Assembly: GCA_000306725.1 (NCBI GenBank)
Contig: CP003083.1
Location: 2,282,042-2,346,041, forward strand
DNA length: 64,000 nt
Reading direction: 5' to 3'
Origin: Methanolobus psychrophilus R15
Lineage (GTDB): Archaea; Halobacteriota; Methanosarcinia; Methanosarcinales; Methanosarcinaceae
In this document: piece by piece, positions 18,007 to 28,359 of the stretch
Layout of the letters: each line of letters starts with the position of its first letter
How positions within the stretch are numbered: the first letter of the stretch is position 1
Program-made: the position numbers and the translations under genes
Notes under the pieces: generated by a model
Seen by the model: the letters and a program-made list of their open reading frames with translations, nothing else
Databases searched by the model: none
What the model was told of the DNA's origin: nothing

Positions 18007-20001
18007 ATGAACAAAAATAAATATTCAGTACAGTCTCCACAGCGAAAGGAACGTTCTCCTGCAGGCGGTAAAGGTGCAGCGGAAAAGGGTAGGATCAGTC
18101 CAAGGTATGCAAGTTTTGAGAAAGACTACATCTTCTGGTGCACAACATGTAATGTCCCGCTCATCGATAGCAAATGCTGCACCTGCGGGCATGAGGGACA
18201 AAAGATAGTTTTATCCCAGCCCGCGGATGTAAGGTTCTGTTCACCCTATGAAAGATCAGTTCTGCACAAACATCTTCTGAGGTCTTTCGGATGCGACCCT
18301 ATATGGGAGCGCCTTGTGCTGCTCAACAAGATACCGGGCGATGACAAGACTGATGAGGTAATTGTTGACGGCCTGTATTTTGGTGTGTTGAGTTTTGATA
18401 TGTACTTAATGGATTACAGTTTTGAGCCTATGGTCGATGGTGCCAAGATCCTGATGGGACATTCATCCGGGAAGCTTGTAACTTTAAAGAAGAGCAGCAG
18501 GCATCTTAATGGCAAGAAGGTCGATGCCTCTGTAGTCGAAAGCATGTCACCTGACATAAAAACGGGTGACAGCGTTCTGATAATGTCCGGCGCTCTTACA
18601 GGCTTTGGTGTTTCAAACTGCAATGCGCAAGACCTTTCCGTTTGCGAGGGTCCCGTAGTCAGAGTGCGCAAAATCGATTCTCATTCCGTTTCGTTGAGTC
18701 CTAAGGTTTCTTCTATTGATGATGCTGTGGCTGCGAATATCGAGCATCTGCGCAATCTGGGGAAAGATGCGATCAATACCATCAAGGGTATAGCAAATCA
18801 AAAAGACTACCGGGATCTTCCGGTGCATGTTTCCTTCAGCGGTGGAAAGGATAGCCTTGCAGTCCTGGACCTGACCCGAAGTGCTCTGAGGAACAGGGAT
18901 GTGAAGGCATTCTTCCTTAATACGGGCATCGAGTTCCCAGAAACTGTAGACTTTGTGCATGAATATTGTGCTGATAACAGCATAGAGCTTATTGAAAAGA
19001 AGGCAGGGGACAGTTTTTGGGACAATGTGGAGACCTTTGGCCCTCCGGCGAAGGATTTTAGGTGGTGCTGCAAGATCTGCAAGCTTGCCCCGGCAAATGC
19101 AGCCATTGAACAGTGCCTGGAAAATGCCCCTATGTGCCTGACCATTGACGGCAAGAGGAAACATGAATCATTTTCAAGGGCAAGGATCGCTGTCAGCGAA
19201 AAGAACCCATTTGTTCCGGGGCAGTTGAATATATTCCCTGTGAAGGACTGGAGAGCTATCGAGATATGGTTGTATATCTATTGGAGAGGCCTGAAATACA
19301 ACCCGCTTTATGACATGGGCTTTGAGAGGGTCGGATGTTATCTCTGTCCGGCGGCTCTTTCCTCCGAATACCAACGATTCCGGGAACTGCATCCGGAGCT
19401 TTATGGCAAATGGAACCGATTCCTGTCAGACTGGGCTAAAAAGACCGGCCTTTCCGAAGAGTTCATCACACACGGATTGTGGCGATGGAAAGAACTCCCT
19501 CCCAAGATGATCAAGCTCTGTGAGCAGATGGGTATATCCATATCCGGACGGGAGGAAACATCTCCTTTCAGGATTGAGGTAACCTCAGGAATATCCCCAT
19601 GCAGAGCAGGCGGTTACTCCGTCGAGGGAGCCGTACAGGGCCTCTCCATGAAAAAGGCTGGAAATATCTTAAACATAATAGGTGCCACCACTTTTTCCGA
19701 AGAGCTGGGGCTTATGCTTGCAAAAACCTCCTCTTCCAGTGTGAAGCTGTTCTCTTCCGGAAGCATGGTCGTGAATGCAGAGAACAGGGAAGGGGCCGAC
19801 AAGCTCTTTTTAACGGTTTCCAGGCAGCTTCTGAGAAACCACAAGTGCACAGGGTGCGGAATATGCCTTAAGGCCTGTCCCGTAGGAGCAATAAGCCTTG
19901 ATGGTGCACACGGGGTGGTAATCGATGAGAGTTGTATTCACTGCGATAAATGTACCGGCTCGTGTGTTATAGTGAAATATTCTGATAAAATGAAACTTTG
20001 A
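18007..20001 (+). CDS. PAPS-reductase-like PP-loop protein with zinc ribbon, PUA-like region and ferredoxin domain
   Basis: 664 residues from the ATG at 18007; the frame is open from a TTG at 17941 and neither start has a strong SD. Domain order: zinc ribbon (CTTCNVPLIDSKCCTCG), a PUA-like beta domain around 130-230, the PP-loop SFSGGKDSLAVLDL, a metal or substrate Cys group RWCCKICKLAP, and a C-terminal ferredoxin pair CTGCGICLKACPVGAI and CIHCDKCTGSC. This architecture is typical of methanogen proteins named phosphoadenosine phosphosulfate reductase. True sulfate reduction is doubtful; the PUA and zinc parts hint at RNA or other sulfur-transfer work. Confidence 0.85.
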   Translation: MNKNKYSVQSPQRKERSPAGGKGAAEKGRISPRYASFEKDYIFWCTTCNVPLIDSKCCTCGHEGQKIVLSQPADVRFCSPYERSVLHKHLLRSFGCDPIWERLVLLNKIPGDDKTDEVIVDGLYFGVLSFDMYLMDYSFEPMVDGAKILMGHSSGKLVTLKKSSRHLNGKKVDASVVESMSPDIKTGDSVLIMSGALTGFGVSNCNAQDLSVCEGPVVRVRKIDSHSVSLSPKVSSIDDAVAANIEHLRNLGKDAINTIKGIANQKDYRDLPVHVSFSGGKDSLAVLDLTRSALRNRDVKAFFLNTGIEFPETVDFVHEYCADNSIELIEKKAGDSFWDNVETFGPPAKDFRWCCKICKLAPANAAIEQCLENAPMCLTIDGKRKHESFSRARIAVSEKNPFVPGQLNIFPVKDWRAIEIWLYIYWRGLKYNPLYDMGFERVGCYLCPAALSSEYQRFRELHPELYGKWNRFLSDWAKKTGLSEEFITHGLWRWKELPPKMIKLCEQMGISISGREETSPFRIEVTSGISPCRAGGYSVEGAVQGLSMKKAGNILNIIGATTFSEELGLMLAKTSSSSVKLFSSGSMVVNAENREGADKLFLTVSRQLLRNHKCTGCGICLKACPVGAISLDGAHGVVIDESCIHCDKCTGSCVIVKYSDKMKL

Positions 20002-20129
20002 GGATTATGAACGAAGTATACGGTGTGGTGATTGTCATGTTACGTTCATAACTTCATCATCGTGAATTATTAATACTCCATGTATTATATTACCCCCTCA
20101 ATACTTACTTTTAATTCTGGTTGATAAAA

Positions 20130-21221
20130 ATGGTTCAAACTCAACAGGACGGGGTATCTCGCATACTTGATTCAAAGTGGAGGATTGCAGCGGTAGCAGC
20201 AGTCCTGTTGCTTTTAATCCTCCAGGCAGTCATATTCCTTCCTCTTGCCGACGGTATCATCCTTGGGCTTGTGTTTGCATACATATCAAGGCCTATCTTC
20301 CTCAAAATGAACAGGTTTCCCAGAGTAGGTGCCTTTGTAGCAACAATGTCCATCGTCGTGCCTGTGGTCTTCATTATCGGTTGGGGTCTGTTGGAGGTTG
20401 CTCGTAAGATAGCTTGGATGTTTGAGAATCAGGCCTACGTGCTCAATATTGTGTTCGATTATTCAAGGACAATAAATATCCCGGCAGGTTACGGGGATGA
20501 TGTGAACCAGTTTATCTGGAATATTTCAACCTCCTTTCTCCCCCTAATAAGCAATGCGGGTGTATTTTCATATGCCTTTGACATTATAATGTTTGGCCTC
20601 AATATTGTGGTTGCTGTGTTTGTGTGCTACTTCCTCCTTGCTGACGGGCACAGGTTATATGGCGCTGTCGTGGATATGTTCCCTGACGACCACAAAGCTT
20701 CCGTGGTCAGGTATTTCCAGCATCTTGATGTCATTCTTCAGGGTGTTTTCATCGGCAACGCTGCAGCAGCACTGATCGTAAGCATCCTGGCAGTAATAGT
20801 ATTCTACGCATTCGGGCTCTCTAATATACTCGCATTATCGGCACTCATTTTCCTGGCGTCCGTCATTCCCATGTTCGCAGGTTACACGGTGCTGCTGGCA
20901 ATTTCAGCATATCGTTACTTTGAGTATGGTCCGGAGAGTGCTATCATTTTCTTTGTGGTGTCATCTATAGTCATCTATGTACCGCCTGAGCTCTTCCTGC
21001 GTCCCTACCTTTCAAGTATAAAATCTCAGGTACACCCTCTTTTGATTCTCCTTACGTTCCTTGGCGGGGGATTTGTGGGTGGGATTGGAGGATTCTTTGC
21101 GGCACCTATACTGCTTGGTGCAATAATAGCAGCTTACAGGGTGTATAGGAATGATGTGTCCTATGCATACCTGTCTCCTGGCAAGGAGCCTGTTGCAGCT
21201 GAAAAGAATGTGCCCGAATGA
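20130..21221 (+). CDS. AI-2E family transporter (PerM/TqsA-like permease)
   Basis: 363 residues from the ATG at 20130, with GGTTGATA just upstream; a TTG nine bases earlier is in frame. About eight hydrophobic segments can be seen, with two near the N-terminus, a soluble stretch at about 85-140 and the conserved C-terminal half ending in PELFLRPYLSSI and HPLLILLTFLGGGFVGGIGG, the family signature. Members export small molecules or act in sodium-coupled transport; the substrate in archaea is unknown. It stands alone between the PAPS-reductase-like gene and thrS. Confidence 0.85.
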   Translation: MVQTQQDGVSRILDSKWRIAAVAAVLLLLILQAVIFLPLADGIILGLVFAYISRPIFLKMNRFPRVGAFVATMSIVVPVVFIIGWGLLEVARKIAWMFENQAYVLNIVFDYSRTINIPAGYGDDVNQFIWNISTSFLPLISNAGVFSYAFDIIMFGLNIVVAVFVCYFLLADGHRLYGAVVDMFPDDHKASVVRYFQHLDVILQGVFIGNAAAALIVSILAVIVFYAFGLSNILALSALIFLASVIPMFAGYTVLLAISAYRYFEYGPESAIIFFVVSSIVIYVPPELFLRPYLSSIKSQVHPLLILLTFLGGGFVGGIGGFFAAPILLGAIIAAYRVYRNDVSYAYLSPGKEPVAAEKNVPE

Positions 21222-21331
21222 AGACAATTATTCTATGTTGTGTGTATGGCGGGTTTCCGTTCCGGATAGAACTGAAAAAGATTAATAAGGACCTGCTATA
21301 ATTAGGTTAGCATTATCTCAAAGGTGAACCA

Positions 21332-23245
21332 ATGCAACTATTATTGATCCATTCTGATTACATCGAATATGAAGTAAAAAAAAGTACTCCCGTAGCGGAG
21401 GAAATAGAAGAGTCATTCAGGACCGGAAGGCTGGAGGAGGCTCTGACAGCCTTCATGGCAGTAGAAAAGGCCGACGAGTCCGATGTTGATGGTATCATTA
21501 ACAAGGCAGTGGGCGAGATCAGGAATGTGGCAGGCCAGGTAAAGGCTGCCAATGTCATGCTTTATCCTTATGCGCATCTGAGTTCAGATCTTTCCTCACC
21601 TAAAGTTGCTGTCGCTGTCCTCAAGGGCGTTGAGAAAGCGTTATCCGGTGATTATAATGTTAAGAGGGCACCATTTGGATGGTACAAGGCTTTCAGGATC
21701 AGCTGTAAAGGTCATCCTCTCTCAGAGCTCTCCCGCTCGATAGTCCCGCAAGGCAAGCCTGCGGTTTGCGGAGAACCTGTCGTGTGCGTCCCGGAAGAAA
21801 AAGAAGAGGTCGTATCCGAGGCATTGAAAGCCGAGAGCACTGCCAAGTCATACTGGCATATACTGACACCTGACGGCCAGTTGCACAGTACTGAAGGCTT
21901 CGACTTCACCGGGCACGAGAACCTGAAAAAGTTCGTTAACTATGAGATATCAAAGCAGAGGGCAGTCGAGAGAGCTCCGCCTCACGTGGAACTGATGCGC
22001 AGGCTGGAGATAGCAGACTATGAGCCTGGCTCGGATTCCGGTAATATGCGTTTTTATCCCAAGGGACGGCTGATAAAATCCCTGCTCGAGAACTTTGTAC
22101 TGGAAGAATCCTATAAGGTCGGTGCAATGGAGGTGGAAACTCCCTTGATGTATGATATGGAGCATCCGACACTGAAGAAGTATCTTGACAGGTTCCCTGC
22201 AAGACAGTATTCAATAGAATCTGATAAGAGGCATATGTTCCTCAGGTTTGCGGCATGTTTCGGGCAGTTCCTTATGAACCATGACATGACCATTTCCTAC
22301 AAGAACCTGCCACTGAAGATGATCGAGATGACCCGGTACAGTTTCCGCAAGGAGCAGCGCGGGGAACTTGTCGGGCTTAGGCGTCTGCGTGCATTCACCA
22401 TGCCTGACATGCACAGCCTTTGCACAGATATGGAGCAGGCTGTGGAGCAGTTCGATGCGCAGTATAATATGTGCATATCCGTCCTGGATAAAGTTGGCAT
22501 CAAGGTCGATGATTTTGAGGTTGCTGTTAGATTCACCAGGGACTTCTATAATGATAACAAGGACTTTATCACGAATCTGGCAAAGACTGTCAAAAAGCCT
22601 GTCCTTGTGGAGATGTGGGACACGAGGTTCTTCTATTTCGTGCTCAAGTTCGAATTCAACTTCGTTGATGCACTAGCAAAGGCAAGCGCTCTCTCGACTG
22701 TACAGATAGATGTGGAGAATGCCGAAAGGTATGGCATCAACTATATTGACACCGACGGAGTGGCAAAGAAGCCGGTCATACTGCACTGCTCCCCAAGCGG
22801 GGCTATTGAGCGCTGCATATACGGTCTCCTGGAGAAAGAGGCCATGAGGACTGAGAATGGCGGAGTGCCCATGCTCCCGGTATGGCTATCGCCGACGCAG
22901 GTAAGGGTGATACCCATATCTGATAAACACATGGAATTCGCTCAGCAGATCGCAGATCAACTCCAGTGCCGCGTTGACATCGATGACCGCGAGGATACCG
23001 TGGGCAAGAAGGTGCGTGAGGCTGCCCGTGAATGGATACCATACGTCGTCGTTATAGGTGACAAGGAGGCTGAAACCGGCAACATCAACGTGACCATCAG
23101 GGCGGAGTCCCAGCCTGAGAAGCCAAAGAAGGTCGAAATGACAGCTGAACAGCTCAATGCCCGGATACTTTCAGAGACTGAAGGCATGCCTTACAAGGGT
23201 CTGCCTCTGGCAAAGATGCTGTCCGTAAGGCCAAAGTTCTTATAA
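21332..23245 (+). CDS. thrS: Threonyl-tRNA synthetase, archaeal type
   Basis: 637 residues. Residues 1-140 form the archaeal N-terminal editing domain related to D-aminoacyl-tRNA deacylase (starts [14 protein letters not shown]). The class II core follows with motif 2 around [13 protein letters not shown]-like sequence ([22 protein letters not shown]) and motif 3 near [17 protein letters not shown]. The anticodon-binding domain is at about 540-637 ([15 protein letters not shown]). This distinct N-terminal domain is found in most archaea and replaces the bacterial editing domain. The ATG has AAAGGTGA eight bases upstream. Length and motifs are normal. Confidence 0.96.
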   Translation: MQLLLIHSDYIEYEVKKSTPVAEEIEESFRTGRLEEALTAFMAVEKADESDVDGIINKAVGEIRNVAGQVKAANVMLYPYAHLSSDLSSPKVAVAVLKGVEKALSGDYNVKRAPFGWYKAFRISCKGHPLSELSRSIVPQGKPAVCGEPVVCVPEEKEEVVSEALKAESTAKSYWHILTPDGQLHSTEGFDFTGHENLKKFVNYEISKQRAVERAPPHVELMRRLEIADYEPGSDSGNMRFYPKGRLIKSLLENFVLEESYKVGAMEVETPLMYDMEHPTLKKYLDRFPARQYSIESDKRHMFLRFAACFGQFLMNHDMTISYKNLPLKMIEMTRYSFRKEQRGELVGLRRLRAFTMPDMHSLCTDMEQAVEQFDAQYNMCISVLDKVGIKVDDFEVAVRFTRDFYNDNKDFITNLAKTVKKPVLVEMWDTRFFYFVLKFEFNFVDALAKASALSTVQIDVENAERYGINYIDTDGVAKKPVILHCSPSGAIERCIYGLLEKEAMRTENGGVPMLPVWLSPTQVRVIPISDKHMEFAQQIADQLQCRVDIDDREDTVGKKVREAAREWIPYVVVIGDKEAETGNINVTIRAESQPEKPKKVEMTAEQLNARILSETEGMPYKGLPLAKMLSVRPKFL

Positions 23246-23266
23246 TCCGCACACAAATAGAATAAT

Positions 23267-23569
23267 ATGCAGGATAAAAATACGAACGCAGAGGCGCTTA
23301 CCTCTGCTACTGTCATAGCTTGTGGGAAAGTTCAGGGAGTTTATTATCGCAAGTTTGCGCAGGAAAATGCAATAAGACTCGGGCTGGCGGGGTTTGCCCG
23401 CAACCTTTCTGACGGCCGGGTCGAGATAGTGGCTGAAGGCTCACGTGCAGCTATTGAGGAACTGATAAGCCTGCTTCATGAGGGACCTGCTTTTGCCGAT
23501 GTGGCTGGTCTGGATATCCTCTGGTCCTCTCCTTCGGGTGAATTCCCTGATTTCAGGATAAAGAGATAG
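23267..23569 (+). CDS. acyP: Acylphosphatase
   Basis: 100 residues, the usual size with a short N-terminal extension. The family signature GKVQGVYYRKFAQENA carries the catalytic arginine, and GFARNLSDGRVEI carries the catalytic asparagine. The reaction is hydrolysis of acyl phosphates such as acetyl phosphate in the cytoplasm. The gene is 21 bases after thrS and 39-50 bases before thiI, so the three may be co-transcribed. The start at 23267 has no strong SD. Confidence 0.93.
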   Translation: MQDKNTNAEALTSATVIACGKVQGVYYRKFAQENAIRLGLAGFARNLSDGRVEIVAEGSRAAIEELISLLHEGPAFADVAGLDILWSSPSGEFPDFRIKR

Positions 23570-23620
23570 GCCCATGGCCTGGATTAAGTTTAATTAATAT
23601 GCTTTGGATTGATGCGCATG

Positions 23621-24790
23621 ATGAACGATGTAGTCATTGTCAGATATGGTGAGCTTGCCCTCAAGAGCAGCAGTGTCAGGAACTGGTATGAAAAGACCTT
23701 GATGGCCAATATTGAGGCAATGCTCAGGCAGTATGGGGTATCCTATTCAGGTATAAGCCGTGAATGGGGCCGGGTATTCATCCATGGTACGGATCTTAAC
23801 ACATCAAGGATAGTGGCAGATGTCTTCGGTGTAGTTTCCACCTCTCCTGCCAGGACAACTGAAGCAAGCATGGAGGCTGCTTCTAAAATGTGCGCAGAAA
23901 TTGCTGATGGCTTTATCCGGGAAGGAGAATCATTCGCTATCCGTACAAGACGCACCGGCAATCACGATTTCTCCTCACAGGACCTGGGGATTAAATGCGG
24001 TGATGCAGTATGGGCGATGCTTGAATCTAAGGGTATGGCTCCCTCTGTGGACCTGAGCGATCCGGACCGGGAAATATTTGTTGAGATGCGGCAGAAGCAT
24101 GCCTATGTATTCACTCAGCATGTGCATGGTGTGGGTGGGCTGCCCCTTGGCACCCAGGGCAAGATGGTGTCTCTTGTATCGGGAGGTATCGACTCCCCTG
24201 TAGCTACATGGATGCTGATGAAGAGGGGTGTGGAAGTGATCCCTGTCTATTGCAACAATGAGCCATACAGTGATGAGCGTGCGAGACAGCGCACTATGGA
24301 TTGCATCAACCAGCTGCAGAAATGGTGTCCTGGGCGCCCCTTCAAGGTCTATGAGGTCCCAAACGGCCAGAACCTGGGGGCGTTCATCGATAATTGTGAC
24401 CGTGCGAAGACCTGCGTACTGTGTAAACGCACCATGTACCGGATCGCGCTTGAGATCATGAACATGGAAAATGCATCAGGTATCATTACAGGTTCTTCTC
24501 TTGGACAGGTTGCTTCCCAGACAGCAGCTAATATGCATGCTGAGGTCTTTGGCCTTTGCGCTCCCCTCTATCATCCGCTGATCGGTCTTGATAAGGATGA
24601 GATCATTAACATCGCAAAGAAGATCGGGACTTATGATATTTCGATAAGGCCGGCAGCAAGCTGTGGAGCGGTCCCTCAGCACCCTGAGGTCAAAGCCAAG
24701 TTTGCGTCCCTTCCTTTCGAAGAAGGTAAAGTGGCTATTGAAGACCTGGTACGCTATTCTGTTTCAAATGCCAAGGTCTCTAAAGTGTAA
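23621..24790 (+). CDS. thiI: tRNA 4-thiouridine synthetase ThiI
   Basis: 389 residues from the ATG at 23621; in-frame starts exist at 23609 (TTG), 23612 and 23618, and the family start VIVRYGELALKS follows the last of these closely. It has an N-terminal ferredoxin-like and THUMP region (about 5-165), the PP-loop VSLVSGGIDSPVATWML and CVLCKRTMYRIAL. It uses ATP to activate U8 of tRNA for sulfur insertion. The rhodanese domain of bacterial ThiI is absent, as is usual in archaea, and the C-terminus ends soon after SCGAVPQHPEVKAKF. Confidence 0.93.
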   Translation: MNDVVIVRYGELALKSSSVRNWYEKTLMANIEAMLRQYGVSYSGISREWGRVFIHGTDLNTSRIVADVFGVVSTSPARTTEASMEAASKMCAEIADGFIREGESFAIRTRRTGNHDFSSQDLGIKCGDAVWAMLESKGMAPSVDLSDPDREIFVEMRQKHAYVFTQHVHGVGGLPLGTQGKMVSLVSGGIDSPVATWMLMKRGVEVIPVYCNNEPYSDERARQRTMDCINQLQKWCPGRPFKVYEVPNGQNLGAFIDNCDRAKTCVLCKRTMYRIALEIMNMENASGIITGSSLGQVASQTAANMHAEVFGLCAPLYHPLIGLDKDEIINIAKKIGTYDISIRPAASCGAVPQHPEVKAKFASLPFEEGKVAIEDLVRYSVSNAKVSKV

Positions 24791-25093
24791 TATCTATGTA
24801 GAATGTGCATGGTCTGTCAAGACCTTTCCTTACTTTTTTGAAAATAGTGAAAGCTCAGAAGAGCATCGTAATAGTTCTGTGTGAATTCAGTGTCCTCTGC
24901 TGTCACTATTTTGTGATTTGTACTTTCTATGCTCATTTCGCATTCCTCGTTTCTACAAGCTTTGTGCTATTAAGTGGTAATAAATATGTATAAATAATAT
25001 ATTACTGTGAGGACTCAATAATTTATACTATCTTAAAAAGACGGTTTCATCATCGGCTCATCATGTTTTTTGCTTTTGGAAGTACTTGGTAAG

Positions 25094-25101
25094 ATTTATA
25101 T
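25094..25101 (+). promoter_or_regulatory. TATA box ahead of candidate small RNA
   Basis: TTTATATA at 25094-25101 is a good archaeal TATA box. A start about 25 bases downstream would fall at 25121-25126, at the first arm of the 12-bp inverted repeat, and no reading frame starts nearby. Placement is inference from archaeal promoter spacing. Confidence 0.5.
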
Positions 25102-25121
25102 ATCTTCATTTCTAATGCCCA

Positions 25122-25213
25122 TTTAGGCGCACAAACCCCACAAAAATGAATTTTAGCACAAATTTCATCCTTTATCTCTCGTCCATTCCCTCAATTATTC
25201 CTGTGCGCCTAAA
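25122..25213 (+). ncRNA. Candidate structured small RNA
   Basis: The gap 24791-25414 between thiI and the ArlD/E-domain gene has no convincing reading frame. Within it, TTTAGGCGCACA (25122-25133) and its exact complement TGTGCGCCTAAA (25202-25213) could close a 92-nt RNA. A TATA box lies the right distance upstream and CTCTTTTC follows the second arm. Between the arms is a short AUGAA/UUCAU stem and a C/U-rich stretch (CAUCC, CUCUC, UUCCCUC) that could pair with purine-rich SD sequences, as some archaeal small RNAs do. No family is recognised; a long-range operator or terminator hairpin is the alternative. Confidence 0.45.
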
Positions 25214-25414
25214 CTCTTTTCAAAAAAGTATGTGTAAACATTGCAAATCTTTCCTACATAGTGGTACTATTTTCAGATGATTTTTTCTTCAGCACCTAGC
25301 TCCGGGATTAGTTTTGTGTGCATTGATGGTGTCAAGAGCAAATCTTATATAAAACTGAATCGTATAATATTAATGCATATATATTAATCCCTCTCTATTA
25401 TATGGCTGGTTTCT

Positions 25415-28192
25415 ATGACTGAATTCCCATGGGATATCAAAAAAGGCTCTGACAATAAACCCCCCAATGCTGTGCAGTCTGTTCCTGAACTGCCTGCCTT
25501 CCTGACAGGTAAGGGCGGACCGGGCGAATCTATTCCTTCGACTGCAAATTCTATCCCTAATATTCTTGCCAGTGCATTTTCCGGGATGCCTATGGAAGAG
25601 ATCAAGATCGAGATGCCGTCTTTTGAGAACAAGCCGCAGGGGCAGCCAGCGCCGTTCGCACCTCCAAATTTTGATAATTTTAACGACATCTCCGGGATGT
25701 TCAATAAACCACCAAACAACCCTGGGGTCGCCGGAGAGTTGAAACCGTCATTCAATCCTTCATTCTCCCCTCAATTCTCTTCGCAATTATCCCCGGAGTC
25801 CTCTCCTTCCGGGGACATCCCTTTCCTGCAATCCCTGAATACAGGGGCTGCGGAGAAGAGTTCAGATATGCCTCAGTTACAAGGCGCACCAGGCACCGGC
25901 CAGCTTCCTTTCAGGGATGCCAAAGTTCCTCCGACGGGTACATCAAATACCATGTCTCCTCCCACGGCAGGTAAAAGGTCTCCTCCTCCCCTCTTCAAAC
26001 TGAAGCTCCCGGACGAAGAAGTACAGGATACTAAAATCACTGGTCTGCCTGATGTGGATACTACAGGGTCGCCTGTTTTTCCATTCTCTACCGGACCGAC
26101 GGAACCGAAGGAATCAAAGGAGGAACGATCTCATGTATCGGTTTCATTTGCGGGCAATCTTCCCGGGGATCCCTTTTCCCCATTCAGTGACTCACTGCCT
26201 GACTATGTGGCTCCTTTCCCTGATCCTTTCAAGGGTTTGGCAACCCTGACAGAAGATCCTTTGCAGTCTCAAGCAGCCGGCAGTAATTCTCCTTTACATG
26301 TGCAGCAGCAAAGTCCGCTTCCGGGAGCGTCAGGCTTCGGAGCAGATCCCTTTGCCGGCCAGATGCAACCGCCTGTTCTTCCCTTGCAGAACCAGGCCAG
26401 GCCTCCGATCAATCCGTTTACCGACCAGGTACAGCCTTCTTCCAGTCCGTTCCCTGGACCTGCTCAGCAGTCTTCAAACCCTTTTGCACCGCCATCTGGC
26501 GGAGATCCGTTTTCTGGCGCTCCATCCTCCCCTTTTGATCCGTTTACAGGAGGTACACAATCGTCAGGTAATGCTTTCCCTGGTCAGGTACCTTTTCCTC
26601 CAGGCCCAACGGCTTCCAGGATTCCACTGTTAAAAATGGATGTTCTCCTGAAGAATCTTGATAGTGCCACAAGTGCGGTGAAGTCGCTGTTCAAGGGCGC
26701 TGTTATGGGGAAAAGCCTGATCGAAAGAATGGAAGAGATAAGGGACGAACCTGTCCATGCAGATATTCCAGGAGCTCAGATGCCTTTTGCACCACACGCT
26801 GCACAGGCAAATCCCTTTTTAAATAAAGAACCACCTGTTGCCGCTGATGCACCTTGCAATGTTACAAGTTCCACAGGATATGTAAATCCTTTTGATATGG
26901 AGGAGATTGATGACGGGCAGGTAGTAGAGGAGCCTTTCAGAAATCCTGATCATGAGGGCATAAGAAAGGTTACTCCAATAACAGCACCTCTGATGGAATT
27001 AAGGGAAGAGGACCGGATAGATCTTTCCCCGGATGAAAGTACTGAGGAGTGTGTTCCTGATCCTAATAATGAGCTGAAAAGTATCGTATCTGTGAAAAAA
27101 GATGACGTTAAGCCTTTATCTTTGGACCGGGAACGTTCAGCTAAGGAGTGTCCGGGTATGTTCCCGCTGGATGTGCTCTCCAGGGATGGGCATGAGCAGA
27201 TAGAAGCGCTTTCATCTGAGATAAGGGACATGAAGGAGGAAATGGGGAACGCACTAACGCGCTTTGCAGATATTGATGGCAATGTGTTTGGCCTTTCATC
27301 GGATGTGGAAAAGCTTGGCTCCATGGTAGCAGGGCTTAAGGAAGGGGAGCAGCACATGGCAGCTACTGTCACTAAGCTGGATTCTCTGGATGAAAAGGTC
27401 GTTTCTCTTGAAAACGGGCTTGTAAGTGTGCTTTCCGAGAATTCGGGTATCAGGGCTGAGCTGACAAGGATAGAAGAGGGCATTTCGGAGCTTGTTAATT
27501 CCTATACTGCCTTGCTGGTGCAGATGCATGAATCCTCACAGGAGGCTAACGCAAGGTTCTCACGCCTTGAGGATGCTATCACTGGTTTCTCTCGCATGGA
27601 GGACCGCCTGCGCACTGTAGAGAAAGCCCATGGGGAATCACAGTCCATGTCAATGGAGCTTGCGAAGTCGATATCCTCCCTGATGGACGGACTGGGAACA
27701 ACATCCGGTGACCTGAGGGATTTCAAAGAGGCTTCGCAGCTCAATAACGCCAAACTCAGGGAAAATCTCAGCCTTATTACCGAGTATGTCGATTCCGAGC
27801 TGAAAAAGGTCGGAGCCCGAAGTTATAAGGGATATGGCCAGAGCGTCCACCTCTCCAGCATAACCAAGAACTCATCCAACATGAAACTCTGTATGGAATG
27901 GCTTGAGTTCCTTATGGGTCTTGTGGGGAGGAACAATCTTCCTGATATTCTTTCGTACTATGAGGAGCTTGGCTGGCTTACCGAACAGGTCAGGTCCGAG
28001 CTGATGCAATATGCCGAAGGCATCGACTTCTACATGGAAAAGCCTGACTGGAAGCTCACACCTGATGACCACGTCAAATCCATCTGGTTCATAGAGAGCC
28101 TTGCAGGACTGAAAGTGGACAAGAACAGACTTTCTGTTATTGATCGGGATGTTGAGAGAGTTAAGAAGGGTACTGAGATATACGGGATATGA
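25415..28192 (+). CDS. Proline-rich coiled-coil protein with C-terminal archaellum ArlD/E (FlaD/E) domain
   Basis: 925 residues. Residues about 1-410 are low complexity, rich in Pro, Ser, Gly, Phe and Gln, with repeated PF/DPF/NPF-type pieces (such as NPFTDQVQ and FDPFTGG), and are likely disordered. Residues about 590-790 are heptad-rich coiled coil (KLDSLDEKVVSLENGL). Residues about 815-925 match the archaellum accessory FlaD/FlaE domain: SSNMKLCMEWLEFLMGLVG, then ILSYYEELGWLTEQVRSELM and YAEGIDFY. In motility loci this domain works with ArlC beneath the motor. No other arl gene lies in the window, and the long N-terminal tail is unusual. A cytoplasmic scaffold role is an inference. Confidence 0.75.
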   Translation: MTEFPWDIKKGSDNKPPNAVQSVPELPAFLTGKGGPGESIPSTANSIPNILASAFSGMPMEEIKIEMPSFENKPQGQPAPFAPPNFDNFNDISGMFNKPPNNPGVAGELKPSFNPSFSPQFSSQLSPESSPSGDIPFLQSLNTGAAEKSSDMPQLQGAPGTGQLPFRDAKVPPTGTSNTMSPPTAGKRSPPPLFKLKLPDEEVQDTKITGLPDVDTTGSPVFPFSTGPTEPKESKEERSHVSVSFAGNLPGDPFSPFSDSLPDYVAPFPDPFKGLATLTEDPLQSQAAGSNSPLHVQQQSPLPGASGFGADPFAGQMQPPVLPLQNQARPPINPFTDQVQPSSSPFPGPAQQSSNPFAPPSGGDPFSGAPSSPFDPFTGGTQSSGNAFPGQVPFPPGPTASRIPLLKMDVLLKNLDSATSAVKSLFKGAVMGKSLIERMEEIRDEPVHADIPGAQMPFAPHAAQANPFLNKEPPVAADAPCNVTSSTGYVNPFDMEEIDDGQVVEEPFRNPDHEGIRKVTPITAPLMELREEDRIDLSPDESTEECVPDPNNELKSIVSVKKDDVKPLSLDRERSAKECPGMFPLDVLSRDGHEQIEALSSEIRDMKEEMGNALTRFADIDGNVFGLSSDVEKLGSMVAGLKEGEQHMAATVTKLDSLDEKVVSLENGLVSVLSENSGIRAELTRIEEGISELVNSYTALLVQMHESSQEANARFSRLEDAITGFSRMEDRLRTVEKAHGESQSMSMELAKSISSLMDGLGTTSGDLRDFKEASQLNNAKLRENLSLITEYVDSELKKVGARSYKGYGQSVHLSSITKNSSNMKLCMEWLEFLMGLVGRNNLPDILSYYEELGWLTEQVRSELMQYAEGIDFYMEKPDWKLTPDDHVKSIWFIESLAGLKVDKNRLSVIDRDVERVKKGTEIYGI

Positions 28193-28359
28193 GCCTTCTC
28201 TTTTAATGATATAGTATTGGATGTACAGAAATCCCTTAATTGGATTTGTTCTCATCTCTGAATGAAGCGTTGAGAATCCAAAGAAATAATGTAAAAAATG
28301 CTTGTTTGCAAATCACATGACTTGCAAACTATTTTCTATCAATTCTACTTTTTACTTTC

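Noticed and set aside
17941-20001. Assimilatory sulfate reduction function for the PAPS-reductase-like protein
   Set aside because: No ATP sulfurylase or sulfite reductase gene nearby, and the PUA-like and ferredoxin parts argue for another role.
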